From: Pyrocephalus nanus
Lineage: Eukaryota; Chordata; Aves; Passeriformes; Tyrannidae
Direction: 5' to 3'
NCBI GenBank assembly: GCA_038380795.1
Contig: CM076259.1
Coordinates: 66,741,741-66,805,740 of the forward strand
DNA: 64,000 nt
The notes under the pieces are model-generated. The model saw only the letters and a program-made list of their open reading frames with translations, had not been told where the DNA came from and made no database searches. Shown piece by piece: positions 39,901-53,134 of the stretch (position 1 is its first letter; the number at the start of each line of letters is the position of its first letter). Both the position numbers and the translations under genes were made by a program.

Positions 39901-42900
39901 GGAAATCACAGTAGTTTTCAAAACATCTTTAACCTTTTTAGTGGCCAGTGGCCTAGCAGGTGAACTTCTGGCATCTTTTCATACTAGAAGTCTGTCAAAC
40001 CTCTCCTGGAAAAGGCAGGCAGGGAGATGGTATGTAAAATTACAGAATACCAGCTAAAAGAACAGCACACACTGAACTGCTCTCTGTTTCACACCAGGGT
40101 GATAAATCCTACTGTCTCATTTCATGACAAAAAATTGAGCAAGAACAAAAAATGGCCCAGTACTCATCTGGTTTTGTGACAGGCTGCTTTTATTTCAGCC
40201 TCTGGAGTTCAAAGAGCAGAGATGTGGTTTACATAGATGTGCCGTGGGTGAACTTCTATTTCTGAAGGGCTGAAGCCTAACTCTACCCATCTGAAAGCAC
40301 TGGATTGAAAAGCCGTTTTGAAGGACAACTCTGTTATGAAGTCTCACATTATTTCAAAGCCCACATTTCTCAACAATACCATCTGAAAGTACAGTCAAAT
40401 TAATTGCACAGCTTCTTATTAAAGCAATGTGTTACAATTTAACAGAGTGAAGATAGAGAAAGGAGGAGAACATAGCTTGGGGCCCCAAAGCACAGCAAAT
40501 GATTTCCTGGGTATTCTTAGTCCTGCTCCTTTACTATTTTTGTGGTTTACCTCCTCATTTGGAAAGTGTGGGTATACTACCTTTTCCTCCTTCTCTCCTT
40601 CTTCCTGCCATCTTGGTATCAAGGAGTATCATCCTTTTGGGAAATGGCTGAATCACACGACGGTATGAATCCACATGTTCTCCAGGTAAAGTGTAAATGT
40701 TAGCGCTAGACACAACTAGCAAATGCCGAAAGTACATAATACTAAAGATCAGAATGTAACCTGCCCCTATTTCTGACTCTGCTATAAGTCAGCAAATGCA
40801 ACTTACTTTTTGCAACGATAGTAACAGAGTGTTTCATCCTTAACGTATGTATGTATTTTGGGTGAATATGGTTAGGAAGAAATCTGTTCTAACACTGTAT
40901 GGTGATGAGGCCTGTGGTCCTACTTCATGCTTTACTACACATCGCTAGAGAAAACGTAAGCTGAATACTGGCATGGGATTTTCAAAGGATCTCTTAAGAA
41001 AATACTAGATTTTCTTTTTCTAAAGTAATGATTAAAAAATAATTGAGTAAGACAGTTGTGTGATCAGACTGCTTCTGCTCTGCTGGCAAACTTGCCAGAA
41101 ACTACAGGCTCCCAACTCTGGGACAAAAGAGCCATCATTGACCAAATATTCACAGCAAAGCAAAGCTGCTGCTTCATGTTCTGGTAGAAGTCCCTGAAAA
41201 AGGGGGTGCTATGATTTATGTGCCATTCAATGTTATTTTCAAGACATTCGCAGAATTGAAGAAGCACCATTAGAATACATCAAGCACACATCAAAACCCA
41301 TCTAAATCAACAGGGGCTGAAAATACATCATGTGCTTGACATACAGCAATTGACATGTCATATTTTATTTGACATTTCAAGGACAGTAGTGCCTATTTAA
41401 ATGGAGATACAGTAATATAAATATTTTTTTTACTTGAGCTAACTAAAATCTAACAGGGCGTCTTGGTAAAGAACTGTTCACCGAATACTATAGGAAAAAA
41501 TAAGAAACTAGTAAAGTCTCTAATGGCTTAAATTATGAAATGTAGAGGAGTCAATTTACAAGAATATAACTCTACTAACACACCTGGGGGGAAATTCTAG
41601 TCCCACTGGCTAACAACCTCCTACTGATTTCCATGGAGTCATTATTTCACCCATCCCTCCCTACTTCCTTTACACCTCTGCCTGGGTTTAGGTCTACAAC
41701 TAAAACTGCCCAGACTATCAGCATGATGACTGATATAGAAACATGGATTAACATGATGTGAATACAGGAAGACACGCACACAGCATGGGTCATGCTCTTT
41801 TTCCCTGCATAGACAAGACAAATTGCAAAGGTAGTAGAATTTTGAATTACATATGCTTCACCTGACACCTCATCCTCTCTCCTGAAGGCAACTGCACGGA
41901 GACATCATCAGTAATGACAGTGGCCTTACAGGACGTGTTGACAGGTGAAAGGGGGATGTACAAAGAAGCAGCAGCTATGCATTCCACTCCTTTCAACAGG
42001 ACTAGGAGATTTCCTCAAATTTAACACGCAGCAAATTGAGCGCCCACTGTCATAATTTCTTCTGGTTCCCATTCATAAAGGATCCTTGTAATTTTTTGCT
42101 TCATTTAAATAATCTAAAGGGTGTTTTTTTCAGCATATGCTGTGATGTAAAAGAAAGGTGCTGGCAGAAAGTTTTTAAACTGAGGGTTGAATTGACTAAT
42201 TAATCTGTTGTCACTGTTTTCACCTAATACTTTCCTGTACAGTCTTAATTGATTCTTTCTTGTACCATCTTCTCTCCTCTACATTTCCAAGACACGATGC
42301 TGCACTCCCCTGAACTGCTGTTTAGCCCAGCCAAATGTATTTAACTCTTTTACTCTGCCCTCTTAGCTATCCCCTCCAGCAATCTAAGCAGTTTGCTGCT
42401 CCTCTCAGGTCTTGGTGTAAGTGCACTGAATGCAGCACAATTCTTTGAAATAAAGCCATGTTCTCAGTGGATGCACGACAGTAGCATCTGCAGGATGAGC
42501 CCCACATGCTGTATGTGTAATCTAACGATATCACACTGTGTGGATGCTATGCAGGAAAAAACATTGTAAATGAGGATGGGTGGAAACTGACAGCATAAAG
42601 AACAAAACAAGCATGCAGAAATCTAAAATCCAGGTAAATACCTTCTGTGAAGAATATTCTTCTCCTCCACATTTTTTTCCATGTAAACCTCTTACTTCAA
42701 AGAATGTAATGAATTTATTAATGACTAAATGATCAACCTGTCAGAGAATACAAGCAAACTGATTTACCTGGTTTTTTTTTAAAACCCAGATCCTGGTCAT
42801 AAATTCTGAGATGTTTGTGGCCAAATAAGAAAGCAAACAGAAATCTTGTGTTAGTTTAAAACTCTATTAAATCAGAAGACAGAAAAGAAGACTGAAGGAG

Positions 42901-45900
42901 GTAATCATGTCAGGCCAGCAAGCAGAGTATTTTAATCCCCCCAAAACCCTTAGAAAGTTTTTGGTGAATCTTCTTAATTGCAGCAACTACAAAGAAAAAT
43001 AGTATGAGTAATCTGTCATATGTCTAATTCTCCTTTCAGACCTGTGGAGAATTGAGCAAGGCAGAGAGAAAGATACAGTGCCAGGGTTTCATTTTAGACC
43101 TCAGAATTAAATACAGAGATCAAGTAGTTCAAAGGAGATGAAAGAAAAAAGAGTTCACATACTTTGTGAATTTAGCTTCTTAATAGTTGCGTCTAGGCTG
43201 CCATAACAAGACAAGAGCATAGTGGGTGAAAATGGAAAAAGACAAAACTACTAACGAATGTGAAGTTATTTTCAAGACTCAGAATAGGATCATTCAAAGC
43301 ACTGAGAACAAAAAGGAAGAGTAAAACTATAAAGCGATTTTTGACAGAGCTCTTTTTAAAAAGTGGCTGAGCAGATTCACCAAAGTGTGTGAAATCCTTG
43401 ATCCTAAGCTGAACTTCCATGAAAATAGAATCATATTCCTTTCTGTTCGTAGGTCAAAGAAATGCTGCCAGCACCAAAGAAAGGTATAAAGAGCACTTTC
43501 TGATTTTAAATTAGGGAGCGATGCACTGATAGACACAAGTGTCTCTATATATCTAGCTAAAATGTTCCCAAACATAAAGGGTGTTTCCACATTTAATTGA
43601 CTAAAACCAAGAGGTCAAAATTTGAATTGCTGAAAAGTAAAATAGTATTGAATGACGCAAGTGGAAGGAGGCTGACTGAAATATAACCCTTTATATAGAG
43701 AATGGAAATACGTAAAAACTTACTCAAAATGCTTTTGCCAATCAACAGTTACATCAAGGCCCTGGAATTAGGATGCACCAGAGATGAAAAAACATAATGA
43801 TCCTGTAATGGCAATAGGTATCTCTTCTGAAAGCACACAGAACCAAATATGAGGGCACAGTATTTGAAGCCTGTGCATGCCATGCTGAGCCCAGCCCTGT
43901 TCTGCTCCACCTAAAGTCTGTTCTCTTTTCCCTGGCCCCATCTACAACCCACCAAGGAGAATGAGGCCGTCCCACCACCCTGCAAGCCACAGATTAGGGA
44001 TGGGATGTTCTCATACATTCAACTCAGGACAGTCTGTTACCTTTTCTGCTTGAAATACCATACTTCTACTGCTACAAGCATGCAATTGGATTTTTAATGT
44101 CTCCAGGAACTGAAAGGGATGTACTGCTTTACGCTGTTGCTGTGCTGTGAGGAAGCTTGCTTCCCAGTCCTCAAAAAAAAAAACCAACAAAAAAACCAAA
44201 AACATAAGAGTGGGAGCTTCTGCCTGCCCCGCAGCAGGAGAACAAAGGTACCTAGTCTCATCAACAGTGTTTACTTACAAATAGACTGTTGTCCTCCTTT
44301 TAGCACTCTGTGTTAACTCTCAATTTTCACTTGTGACGAGAAAATTTTAATCTGAATTAATATACTCAGATTACCCGTACACAAAAAAAGCACTTACTAA
44401 AAATCAAAGATGCTTTTAGAAGTTCCCATTATTACTGGTGAAATGAAAAGCAAAAAAGCAGTACCATTGCTTGGAGGCATTTTCCTCTACTATTGTTTTC
44501 AGAGATACATTAATTGAATGCCATTCCGAAAACGCCAACAGCGTTAAGTCTCGACTCTAGATGGCAGCAGCCTCCTTTAGATTTTGGTTTTCTCCTTCCT
44601 TAGTTTCCTGGTCTTTGTTCCTTAACCCTCCAAACAATTCTACCCTTCTTTCTCTTCCCCCAAATAAAGACTTCAGTGCTCCAAGCCGCACAGTTTGGGG
44701 AAGATGACCAGAAGCCATTTTCACTAAAAGGAATCAAGCTATTCCCTGCAGCTAAGCTACAAGCTTCTTCAAAGCATACAGAACAATGGAGGCCTTAAGT
44801 GGGAAAAAAGAAAGTAAGATTTTTCCCCTCCTCCTTCCCCTATCAGTCACCTGGAGAAATGTTGGAAAATAGTGCTTCTTTTTGCCTAAACACAGCCCTT
44901 CAGAAAGAGAGGGGCAAAGGACGGAGAAAAAAGACGAGACATAGAAGAAATGGAACAGAAAGGTGCCATTTCATAATGAATTTGAACTGGGAAAAAGGTA
45001 TCCCTAAAGAAAATGGCTTTAAAGCACTGAACAGTTTTTCAAACCTCTCTCTTTGGACACGGTATATTGACACTATGCTGGTGGAGTCCATTAGATGAGC
45101 CGAAGCTACTTTATGCATCGTAAAAGTAAAAACATAAGGAAAGCTATTGCTCAAGCAAAAATATCTTATCTGAACGCCTCTCCTTTTCTCTTCTCCTAAT
45201 ATTTACCTTTAATTTTGCCTTTTGGAATAGTTACAGCTGGGAGGTACTTAAATGTGGTGATCTAACACATCAACATGTTATGCTTGGGCTATCTTCACAA
45301 TTCACGGACTTCAGCTTTCTGTATAAAACCCACACAGTTCAGTCCTCTACATGCCAATTTGAGGCCCCAAAAATCCAAAGGCTGGTAAGGCTGAAGCATG
45401 GACCTAGCTGCCTTGCTGCTAGGCATATACACATGGTCTTGTGCACTGATACAGGCTACAAACACATAGAAAACTACAAAAGGTATCTTCATCCTCATCT
45501 TTCTATAAGCAGCATAGGAACAAGAGAAAAAAGGATTCTGAGAACCAAGAATTTTAGAATAGCAGACTGATACAGAATATAAAAAAAAATATATAAACAT
45601 GTAAGAAAAAGAATTACAAAGTTTAACTTCTGAATTCATCTCTGATTCAGTTCTACTGCAAGATCAGGCAATTACATGGATTCTGAATACAGACCAGACC
45701 TGTTGCTCAGCCACCACCACCAACTATATAATCCTCATATGATATTTCTTACATTGTGGTTTTACCATACACCTGAAATGATGCAACCACAGGCATCTAA
45801 TAAAGGCAATAGTTTTGCTTTCTCCCCTCTCTCTTCCAAGCCACAGACACCTCTGACCCTAAGGAGAAGCAGATGAGGGAGCTAACGAGTGCCAGTGTCA

Positions 45901-46561
45901 TCTTCGGTACGACTCACCAGAACTCACCTGAACTTGGGTACCTGCACAAGAGAAGTGGTGAATATCCATGACTAAGAACAGGGACTGCACTTGGACCATT
46001 AGATTTGTCCGTTCATCTGTGCAATCAAGTTATCCCTGCTACTTTTGGGAAAAGGAACTAATATCACCAAGTTACATCACTGCTAAAGGACTCAAATGCT
46101 AAGTTAACAAATGAAGACTTCCACCCACATATATAACTGAAGCACCCCAGATAAAACGTGTCTTTTATAAGACCAGGCTCACACTATCCCAATGCTTTTT
46201 AAGGAAAAGTCCCACCTACCCCACACTGACATGCATAGTTCCACATTGTGTGTGGGTAAAAAACCCTGAAATTGGTGGGTCTAAATGTTAAATGCCACAA
46301 GTAGATCCAAATGGCCAAACTTGTGTCCACATGAGACACCACAAAAATTAAAGGTTCTCTCAAGGTGCAAGGCTTGTTTGCATGAGTGTACTTGCACCAC
46401 TGGGATAAAAATCTGCTTTTGTGTCTAATACAGTTATGATTCAGAAATGACACGTGAACTATGGCTGCTTTAAAAACTGGGCCCAATACAATTTATGAGA
46501 GCAGCAAAAATTACCAGGGGTCTCACCTTTGGACTACAGTAATGATCAACTCGTATTTGTG

Positions 46562-46576
46562 CTACTAGAGGGAGCA
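46562..46576 (+). promoter_or_regulatory. Weak CTCF-like site
   Basis: CTACTAGAGGGAGCA agrees with CCASYAGRKGGCRSY except at position 2 (T), position 12 (A) and the last base. A weaker candidate than those at 36664 and 28112. Confidence 0.25.
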
Positions 46577-46715
46577 AAAAGAGAGCAAACAAAGCAGTAA
46601 ACCTTCATCTTCCCTTTATTCTCAATTATTACCAGGTTTATCTATAATTCATAGGTTTTACTATAAGAATCAACATAAAATCTGAACAGAGTTCAGATTT
46701 ATGAATTTATTCTCT

Positions 46716-46799
46716 CAATACCCAAGTGAGGCTGATATCCAATGTTACTACCATTTTTCAGACAAAGGAAATGACACACAGAGTAATTAACTGCCCAAT
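46716..46799 (+). mobile_element. MIR-like SINE relic
   Basis: ATGTTACTACCATTTTTCAG followed by ACAAAGGAAATGACACACAG and AGTAATTAACTGCCCAA lines up by eye with the conserved MIR stretch (ATTATCCCCATTTTACAGATGAGGAAAC...GAGGCACAGAGAGGTTAAGTAACTTGCCCAA). Only this part of the element is recognisable. Diverged and old. Confidence 0.6.
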
Positions 46800-46800
46800 T

Positions 46801-46890
46801 TTTTTATTCTTTTTTCTTTCTTTCCATTTTTTTTTTAATACAATAAAAATAGAAATAGAATAGAAATAAGGAATGGAATAAAATGGTAAA
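46801..46890. repeat. Low-complexity T-rich then AATAGAA-rich tract
   Basis: T-rich runs (TTTTTTTATTCTTTTTTCTT and following) change at about 46840 into an A-rich stretch with AATAGAAATAGAATAGAAAT, a degenerate AATAG-type repeat. It adjoins the MIR-like relic. Confidence 0.75.
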
Positions 46891-47859
46891 AATGGGTGAT
46901 TGGGGCATCCCTAAAAGCAAGGCATAAGAAATCTATGAATATGGTTAGGTAAGAAGTCCTAAGTCACAGTTCCCCATACCTAGTGAATGCAAAGGTATAT
47001 GGGATTCAAGATAACTCATCCTTCAAACTCCGTTTTCCTGGTTTTCCCTGGGTGCTAAGTTTTGGTATTTAGAATTAGAATTCACATAATTATTTTCAAA
47101 GATGGATTTTCTTCTCCAGGATGGTATCTTTACCTTACATCTCCACTACATTTGTTATGTCCTCTTCAAAACTCCTTCTTTTTTCTCTATTCTAACTCAG
47201 TTAAGAGGTTTGCTTAGACTTTTTTGTAACCAAAGGAAAGACAGACCCAAGGAGAAACTGGCAATTCCTGGGATAATTCACGTCATGTATCTTAGACATG
47301 TATGTTTTAAAATGCGATGGAGAAGCCCACCTCTCTCCATTAAATGCAGAATGAACTCTACTGATGAAAGGAGTCACACCAAGAGAAGCACCTAGTATTT
47401 ATTTATCCATGGCTATATCTTTAACTGCTACGCTGAAGGCAACAGGTATGGAGGTCTGCAAAATGTCCTTAAGAGCAGAGAAAAAGAGAAGGGAAAAAAA
47501 ATTACTTGTTTTACAAGTTGTTACATTGCTCGACAAATTGCTTAGCCATTTGTCTACTCATATTTATCATATGTGTGCATTTATGAAAATGCAGTCTGAG
47601 TGAGGGACTGGGGAGGGTGTCTGGAAGCAACACAGGGCATGATCATACACCCTTGACTTTAATGTATTAGACTTGTAATGAGGGACTAATTTGGTTCTAA
47701 GCACCAGCTTGGCAGAAACAAAATACTTATAGACTATTAATAGAGAAACTTTTCACAGAAGCTGTGACCTTTATGACTTAGCACGGTTTACAGCCCTACC
47801 TCTGTTACAATTAAACAGATCCTTATTGCAAAGCAATGCATTTCTAGTTTTTTGGTTCC

Positions 47860-47872
47860 CCCCCCCGCCCTC
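47860..47872. repeat. C-rich run
   Basis: A run of ten C after TTC, followed by GCCCTC. A G-rich minus strand of this length is slippage-prone. No function suggested. Confidence 0.7.
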
Positions 47873-48508
47873 AATTATAAGGAAAAGACTGCTAAAGTAG
47901 AGCAACTTTTTAGTACCCATACTGATGCAAATCCCTTCTGCAGTGGGGAGGTGTACTGAAACAGTGTAGGGGGGACATGGGGTTTATGACACTCTGAACA
48001 ATCATGTTCCCTAATGTCCTGCAAAAACCTCTTCCATCCTTAGTCAAAGGACTATGGAGATTTAAAGACAATGATCTCTATGCTGTGATAATAAAACTAA
48101 TTAATATGAGAAATTATTACCAGTCACAATGTTACAGTGGAATTAGGGGAGGAAGGACAAGAGTATTGAAGGGGTTACTTCTCTCACTTCCAAGTCAGAC
48201 ATATATAAGAGGTTTCTAATAACTTTGAGTATAATTAATCATTCATCAGTAATTTGACCAAAGGAAAGACAGTAATACATCAGTATTGCAAACGCCTGAT
48301 GGAAACCAGTTATGAAACACATCAAAGAGGACAGTCCATTTACTATTTCAGCCTTTATTTGCCAAGCCATGTGTCAACAAAAATACTGGTTTTTAAGGTC
48401 ACTGAGACTAGGAGAACCAGGGAAAAAATGTATCAGGATAATTTTTAACATGAGTGGTGAAAGTCTAAAACTCAGGAAAATATGTAACACAAAATACACA
48501 TTTATATT

Positions 48509-48531
48509 TTAAACATGTAAATCATGTTTAA
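48509..48531. repeat. Short hairpin palindrome
   Basis: TTAAACATG and CATGTTTAA (9-base arms) flank the 5-base loop TAAAT. A perfect stem on either strand. Confidence 0.85.
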
Positions 48532-51459
48532 CACTTTTTTTAAATCGTAAAAGATGCGTATTCATCTGACTTCATCTGGTCATTGCTGTAGCTCACAGCA
48601 GCACACAGAATATCAGTGAAAGGACGTACAGTCTAAAAGAACAGGTGCATGGGATTAAACAAAATGTAAAAAGACAACCAAGTAGTTCCAGAAATACAAG
48701 CTAAAGAGATATTTGGAAATAATTATAACAATTGGTACAGTAATCCTAGATCTTCCTGGCAGTGGAGAAATGAGGAGCTCTATAGGGATGTACCAACAAC
48801 TGAAGCAACAGAACAGCAATGAGCATAATTTTGTCATATCTAACAATAAGAGAGTTGAACAAGTTACCATCTCATTAGAAGCAAATGGTGAGAGCAGCTA
48901 AATGACTGGTATTTCAGCAGTTTTGTGCTTTGCAACTATTTTTGCCATGAGAAATGATTTGTAGTGATGTTCTGAATGTAAAGAGTGACAGAACAGTTCA
49001 TGGTAAGCAAGTTTCTTAAACTTATCCTGTTCTTAGTAACAGATTCAAATGACGGCAGATCTAGGATTAATTTGGTCTCAAGAAGAGAGTGCAGAGTGAA
49101 AAGGTTTTCTGTGAAAATGATTTTAGCCACATTTTTGACAGCTGGCCCACAACCATATTACCCTGAAAATGCCAAATTTGTGAGATTACCGAGGGGAGAT
49201 AGTAGAGCTCTGCACAGACAAGAATGTAGTGATAGGAAGTGATTATTCACTATTTTTTCCAGGAATGTAGACTTAAAGTAAACAGAGGGAAGAAATTTTT
49301 TTTTCATTCAACACATACTTAGAACTCACTGCCACTACATACTGCATAGGACAAGAGCATAAATGAGCTCAAAGGAGGATTAGACAAGACCACAAAGGGC
49401 AAAGTCACATATGGATATTAAACACTACGGTCAAGAAATAGCCTCAGAGGCTGAGGTTTAGAAACAACTGTTTTTTTTTTTCTTCATTATAAAGTAAAAT
49501 ATGAAGAGGAGGAGGAGAGGGATGTACAGTATTCCAGAGGAAGAATCGTAACAGCAAAGTTGTTTTTCTGCTCTTTTGGTAAACACTAGCCAGGTTACTG
49601 GGTTCGTTTGGACTCAGTAGGAAGAATTTTAGACTTTGGTCAGTTGTTTCCATACACACACTAATGAAATATGCCCTTTTGAAACCAGCTCTTGAATGCC
49701 AGCTTTAGTGAAGGCTGGTTCTTATGTCAGCAGGACTAGGATGACCTCCCAACTCTACATTGCTTGGGGTGTTTATAAATACATGACACAGAAAGGAACA
49801 GCAAATTAAACAAGTTCATCAGAAAGGAAAAGATTCAACTTGCAATATTCAGGCTATTCTTCAGTCCAACAAGGCAGGGCTCTTCACTGTACACTGTTCA
49901 TTGTTTAGTGCAGGTCAAATCCACATGACAAGCTGATGAGCATAGTACCATTTCTTATTCAAGCATATTTCAGAGTCCAAAAAGAACATGCCATTATCAT
50001 CTAGCCCAGGAGGCAGGTGTAGGAAGCATGAAGGAACATCTAAGGGCATGGAAAGGTGGTAGGTGGGCTTCTCAGTCTCACTGCAGGAGGCTGGAGGAAG
50101 AGTGAGGAGTAGAAAAAAAAATGGGACATGTAGGTTCCTCAAAGCATACTGTAAGCAGCAACAGGCAATCTGAAAGGCTAAGAAGTGGCAGATATTTCAA
50201 CAGCTAGCTCAACAGAAGAAGTCTCCTTAATCTTGCTGTTAAGACAGTTATCTCCAAAACCACCTCTACTCTAAGAACAGGCTATCTTAGTTACTTTTGC
50301 TCATCAGGTCTGATGATAGAAGTAACAATACCATGGAAACTACTTGAATTTACTCAATTGAAATCACTGTAGGGTTTAGCACTTGTACCAAGATCATGCA
50401 CAATGGTATTTAACGACACTATTGTGACACAGCGATAGAAGGGGTAGCTCAGAAAAGGGAAACAAAAAAAAAAATTTAAAAAATAATTGAAAAAACTCCA
50501 CAAAATTGCCTGATGAGTAATTTTTATGAAATGAAAATAACTTACACAGCAGTTTTACAGAAAAAGAGAATTATGCCATTAATCAGCACTGCTGGATAAT
50601 TATACTGTACATGAGGCCTTGCTTTTAAGAAAAAATATAAGCTAATAAAGACAGTCAAACGATCGGTAGTGTCAGGGCTTTTGGGAGATAGCAGAGACAC
50701 AAAGCTAAATAATTTAAAGCTAAGGAGTATAATGACTGTGAAACCAAATTATTTGAAGTTTACATGAATTCTCCACCCAATTACATATCCAACATTAAAT
50801 CCAAAAGCTAGAGAATTCCTCTCAGCTGCACACAACCACAGAGACAATGAGAAAGCCAAGGGGATGTGATCTCGAACATGACCAGACTCTGAATGTGTCC
50901 TCCCAACTGCTGTGTACATCCTTAATATTCAGAGGTCTCCCAGAGAATTAAAGCCAGTTCACACTTCCCTCCAGTTACTGCCGGTTCAAGTAAGGTCTCT
51001 CTCTAATACAGTCAACTGCAGTCAATCAATTTTCCTTGTGGTGCCTTTTTGCACCTCTCAAGCACCAGCAGCAGATGGCTCAGCCTGGCTGTCACACTAC
51101 CACATTTGTAAGGGAGAAACCAGTGAAAAGTTAAACAACGTTGAATTAACAATGAAAATGAAGCCTGGTGTGTAATGACAGCGTTTCATTACATTTGCGT
51201 TGTAAGCAATTTAGCCCTAATTATTATTGACCTTTGGCAATACTGCATTCAAGTAAAATGTGCTATCTTAAAAAGCACAGGTATACTGGAAGGCAGACAT
51301 TGTTTCTGCGTGTACTCATAAATAAACCAGACAGTTTCCCTTCCTGTGTTAGAGGTTTACCTTACAGCTGAGTTTTCAGCATTCAGCAGTCACCCTTACT
51401 TTGTGTCTGCGCAACAAACAATACAAAAACAACTTGATACAGTACACCTGGCAAAGTTA

Positions 51460-51560
51460 TGATTATTATTACTTCTATAGCACCCAAAAGAGCATTAGGT
51501 ACTTCACAAAGTAGTTAAAAAGACAAACTATGTGCTACAATGAGCTAATACTCAGTGAAA
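51460..51560. repeat. Ancient SINE-like relic (sauropsid type)
   Basis: ATTATTATTACTTCTATAGC followed by ACC, AGAGCATTAGGTACTTCACA and, further on, AAGACAAACTATGTGCTACA resembles an old repeat common in reptile and bird genomes with the order ATTATTTATATAGCACC, TGCTAGGCGCTGTACA, AAGAGACAGTCCCTG, AGCTTACAA. Recalled from memory, not searched. Confidence 0.42.
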
Positions 51561-53114
51561 CAGTAGAAGTACACAGGGTGGAAAAACAGGAGGTGGTGTA
51601 ACAGGAGGAAGTATACTGGTTACAGGAATAACATTAAACAGTTACTAATCTGGGGGACATAAGGTTCCGTGCATGTTGCCTCTTATTTTACACTGAGTTC
51701 AGAGGAATCCCTGTTACTGGACATTTTATAAGCATGCTTTCCAAATCCAAAAGTTTTTTTCCAAAAGTCCTGTTTGCTTGCATTAGCAAAATGCTAATTT
51801 GCATTTTTTTGTGTAAAGGTTTTGCAGCCTGAAAACAGATATATTTAAAAGTCTTGTCAGTTCCAAAGTTAATACGCTTATTAAGGATTCAACAAACAGC
51901 AGCCACAGATTTTGAAACTTTCACTGATTTCACAGTGATGGCACAAAAGTCCATGACTTCGGGCCAAGATGCACTATACCAAATGCACAGGAGCATCTCT
52001 TTTCCCTTCATGGTACGTAACACACCAACAAACCACGTCATGCAACTCTGCACACTCACAGCACAAGCTAGAAGAATTCACTACTGACTTGTTTCTCTCA
52101 CTTGCTCTTCTTTTGATTTTTAGGGCTCACTGTTTAGGGAACTGTGCAGTCTGCTCAGCACAGCTGATCTACATAGCATAGGTGCTATGATGCCGTGTGA
52201 GCCTGTGGCTACCACGTACCTCTGTGTCCCTCTGTTCAGCAGGAGGGAGTACATCATCCTTCACCTGCAGCGCAGTGGGGACAGCCCAGGGAGGAGGCAG
52301 AGTAGATGAAGGTGAATTAAAAAACAATGACCAGGAAAAACTACAGTGCTCATTACCAAATCCATCTACCAGTACAAAAACAATTGCCACACACTTCCCT
52401 GCACTCTGGGCAACCACATACTGTCCACAACAAAGCATGCTGTTGGCACCTCCAGACTATTAGTAATAGTAAGCTATGTGCTGCAACACGAGGGAGAGCT
52501 GTGAGGGGTAGTGCTCCACGGGGCGGGCGTAAGGAATGGATCTGCTTCAGGCCGCCTGCCAAAGGCACTGGAAAACTTGACTTTCTGGGGGCTGCCCAAG
52601 GATGCTTTTCTCCTTCCTGCAGTACCCTCTGGAGAGCTTTTGTCCAGTCCAGGCTACAGTGAGCCAAATGCAGGTGGGAAGTATCCCTGCTCATTCTCCA
52701 GCCTCCCCAAGCGGTACAGCTGCTTCCCGATGAAACAGTCACTGGGATCCCTCATCACTCTACAGATAAAAGCATTCCTGCTCTGTCCATGGGGCTTTAT
52801 AGAACTCACTAGAGCCACAGGTAAGAGTCTGAGAAAGAAATCAGTCCTTAGTCCTGTAACCCAAGGGCAAGAAAGAGGAAGAGTGGAGGCTGCCAGAGGA
52901 ACTATTCAGGTTTGTCCAGGATCCAGTGAATATATAAGGATTAGGGTGGTCTCCCAAGAAACAGAGGAGAGAAGAGAAAAATTCACAAAGTTTTGACCTC
53001 ACTCCTGTTAACAGCCTCATATATCAAAGGTTTTGGAATGGGACAAAAGCAGTAAACCAGCATGGGGAAAGGAAGGGGTACAAGGGGAAAAAAACCTGGG
53101 AAGCTAGTGTCCAT

Positions 53115-53134
53115 TGCACCACTGCAGTGGTGCA
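53115..53134. repeat. Perfect 20-bp palindrome
   Basis: TGCACCACTGCAGTGGTGCA equals its own reverse complement, with no spacer and a PstI-type CTGCAG centre. It has two inverted CACCAC/GTGGTG arms. Confidence 0.97.

Noticed and set aside
49300..49400. Possible LINE ORF end (GAACTCACTGCCACTACATA and following)
   Set aside because: Resemblance to a retroelement C terminus is too weak and has in-frame stops; I could not name a family.
52511..52996. 161-codon + strand open frame
   Set aside because: No domain or homologue recognised, competing long frames on both strands in a GC-rich patch, and no clear promoter or splice context.
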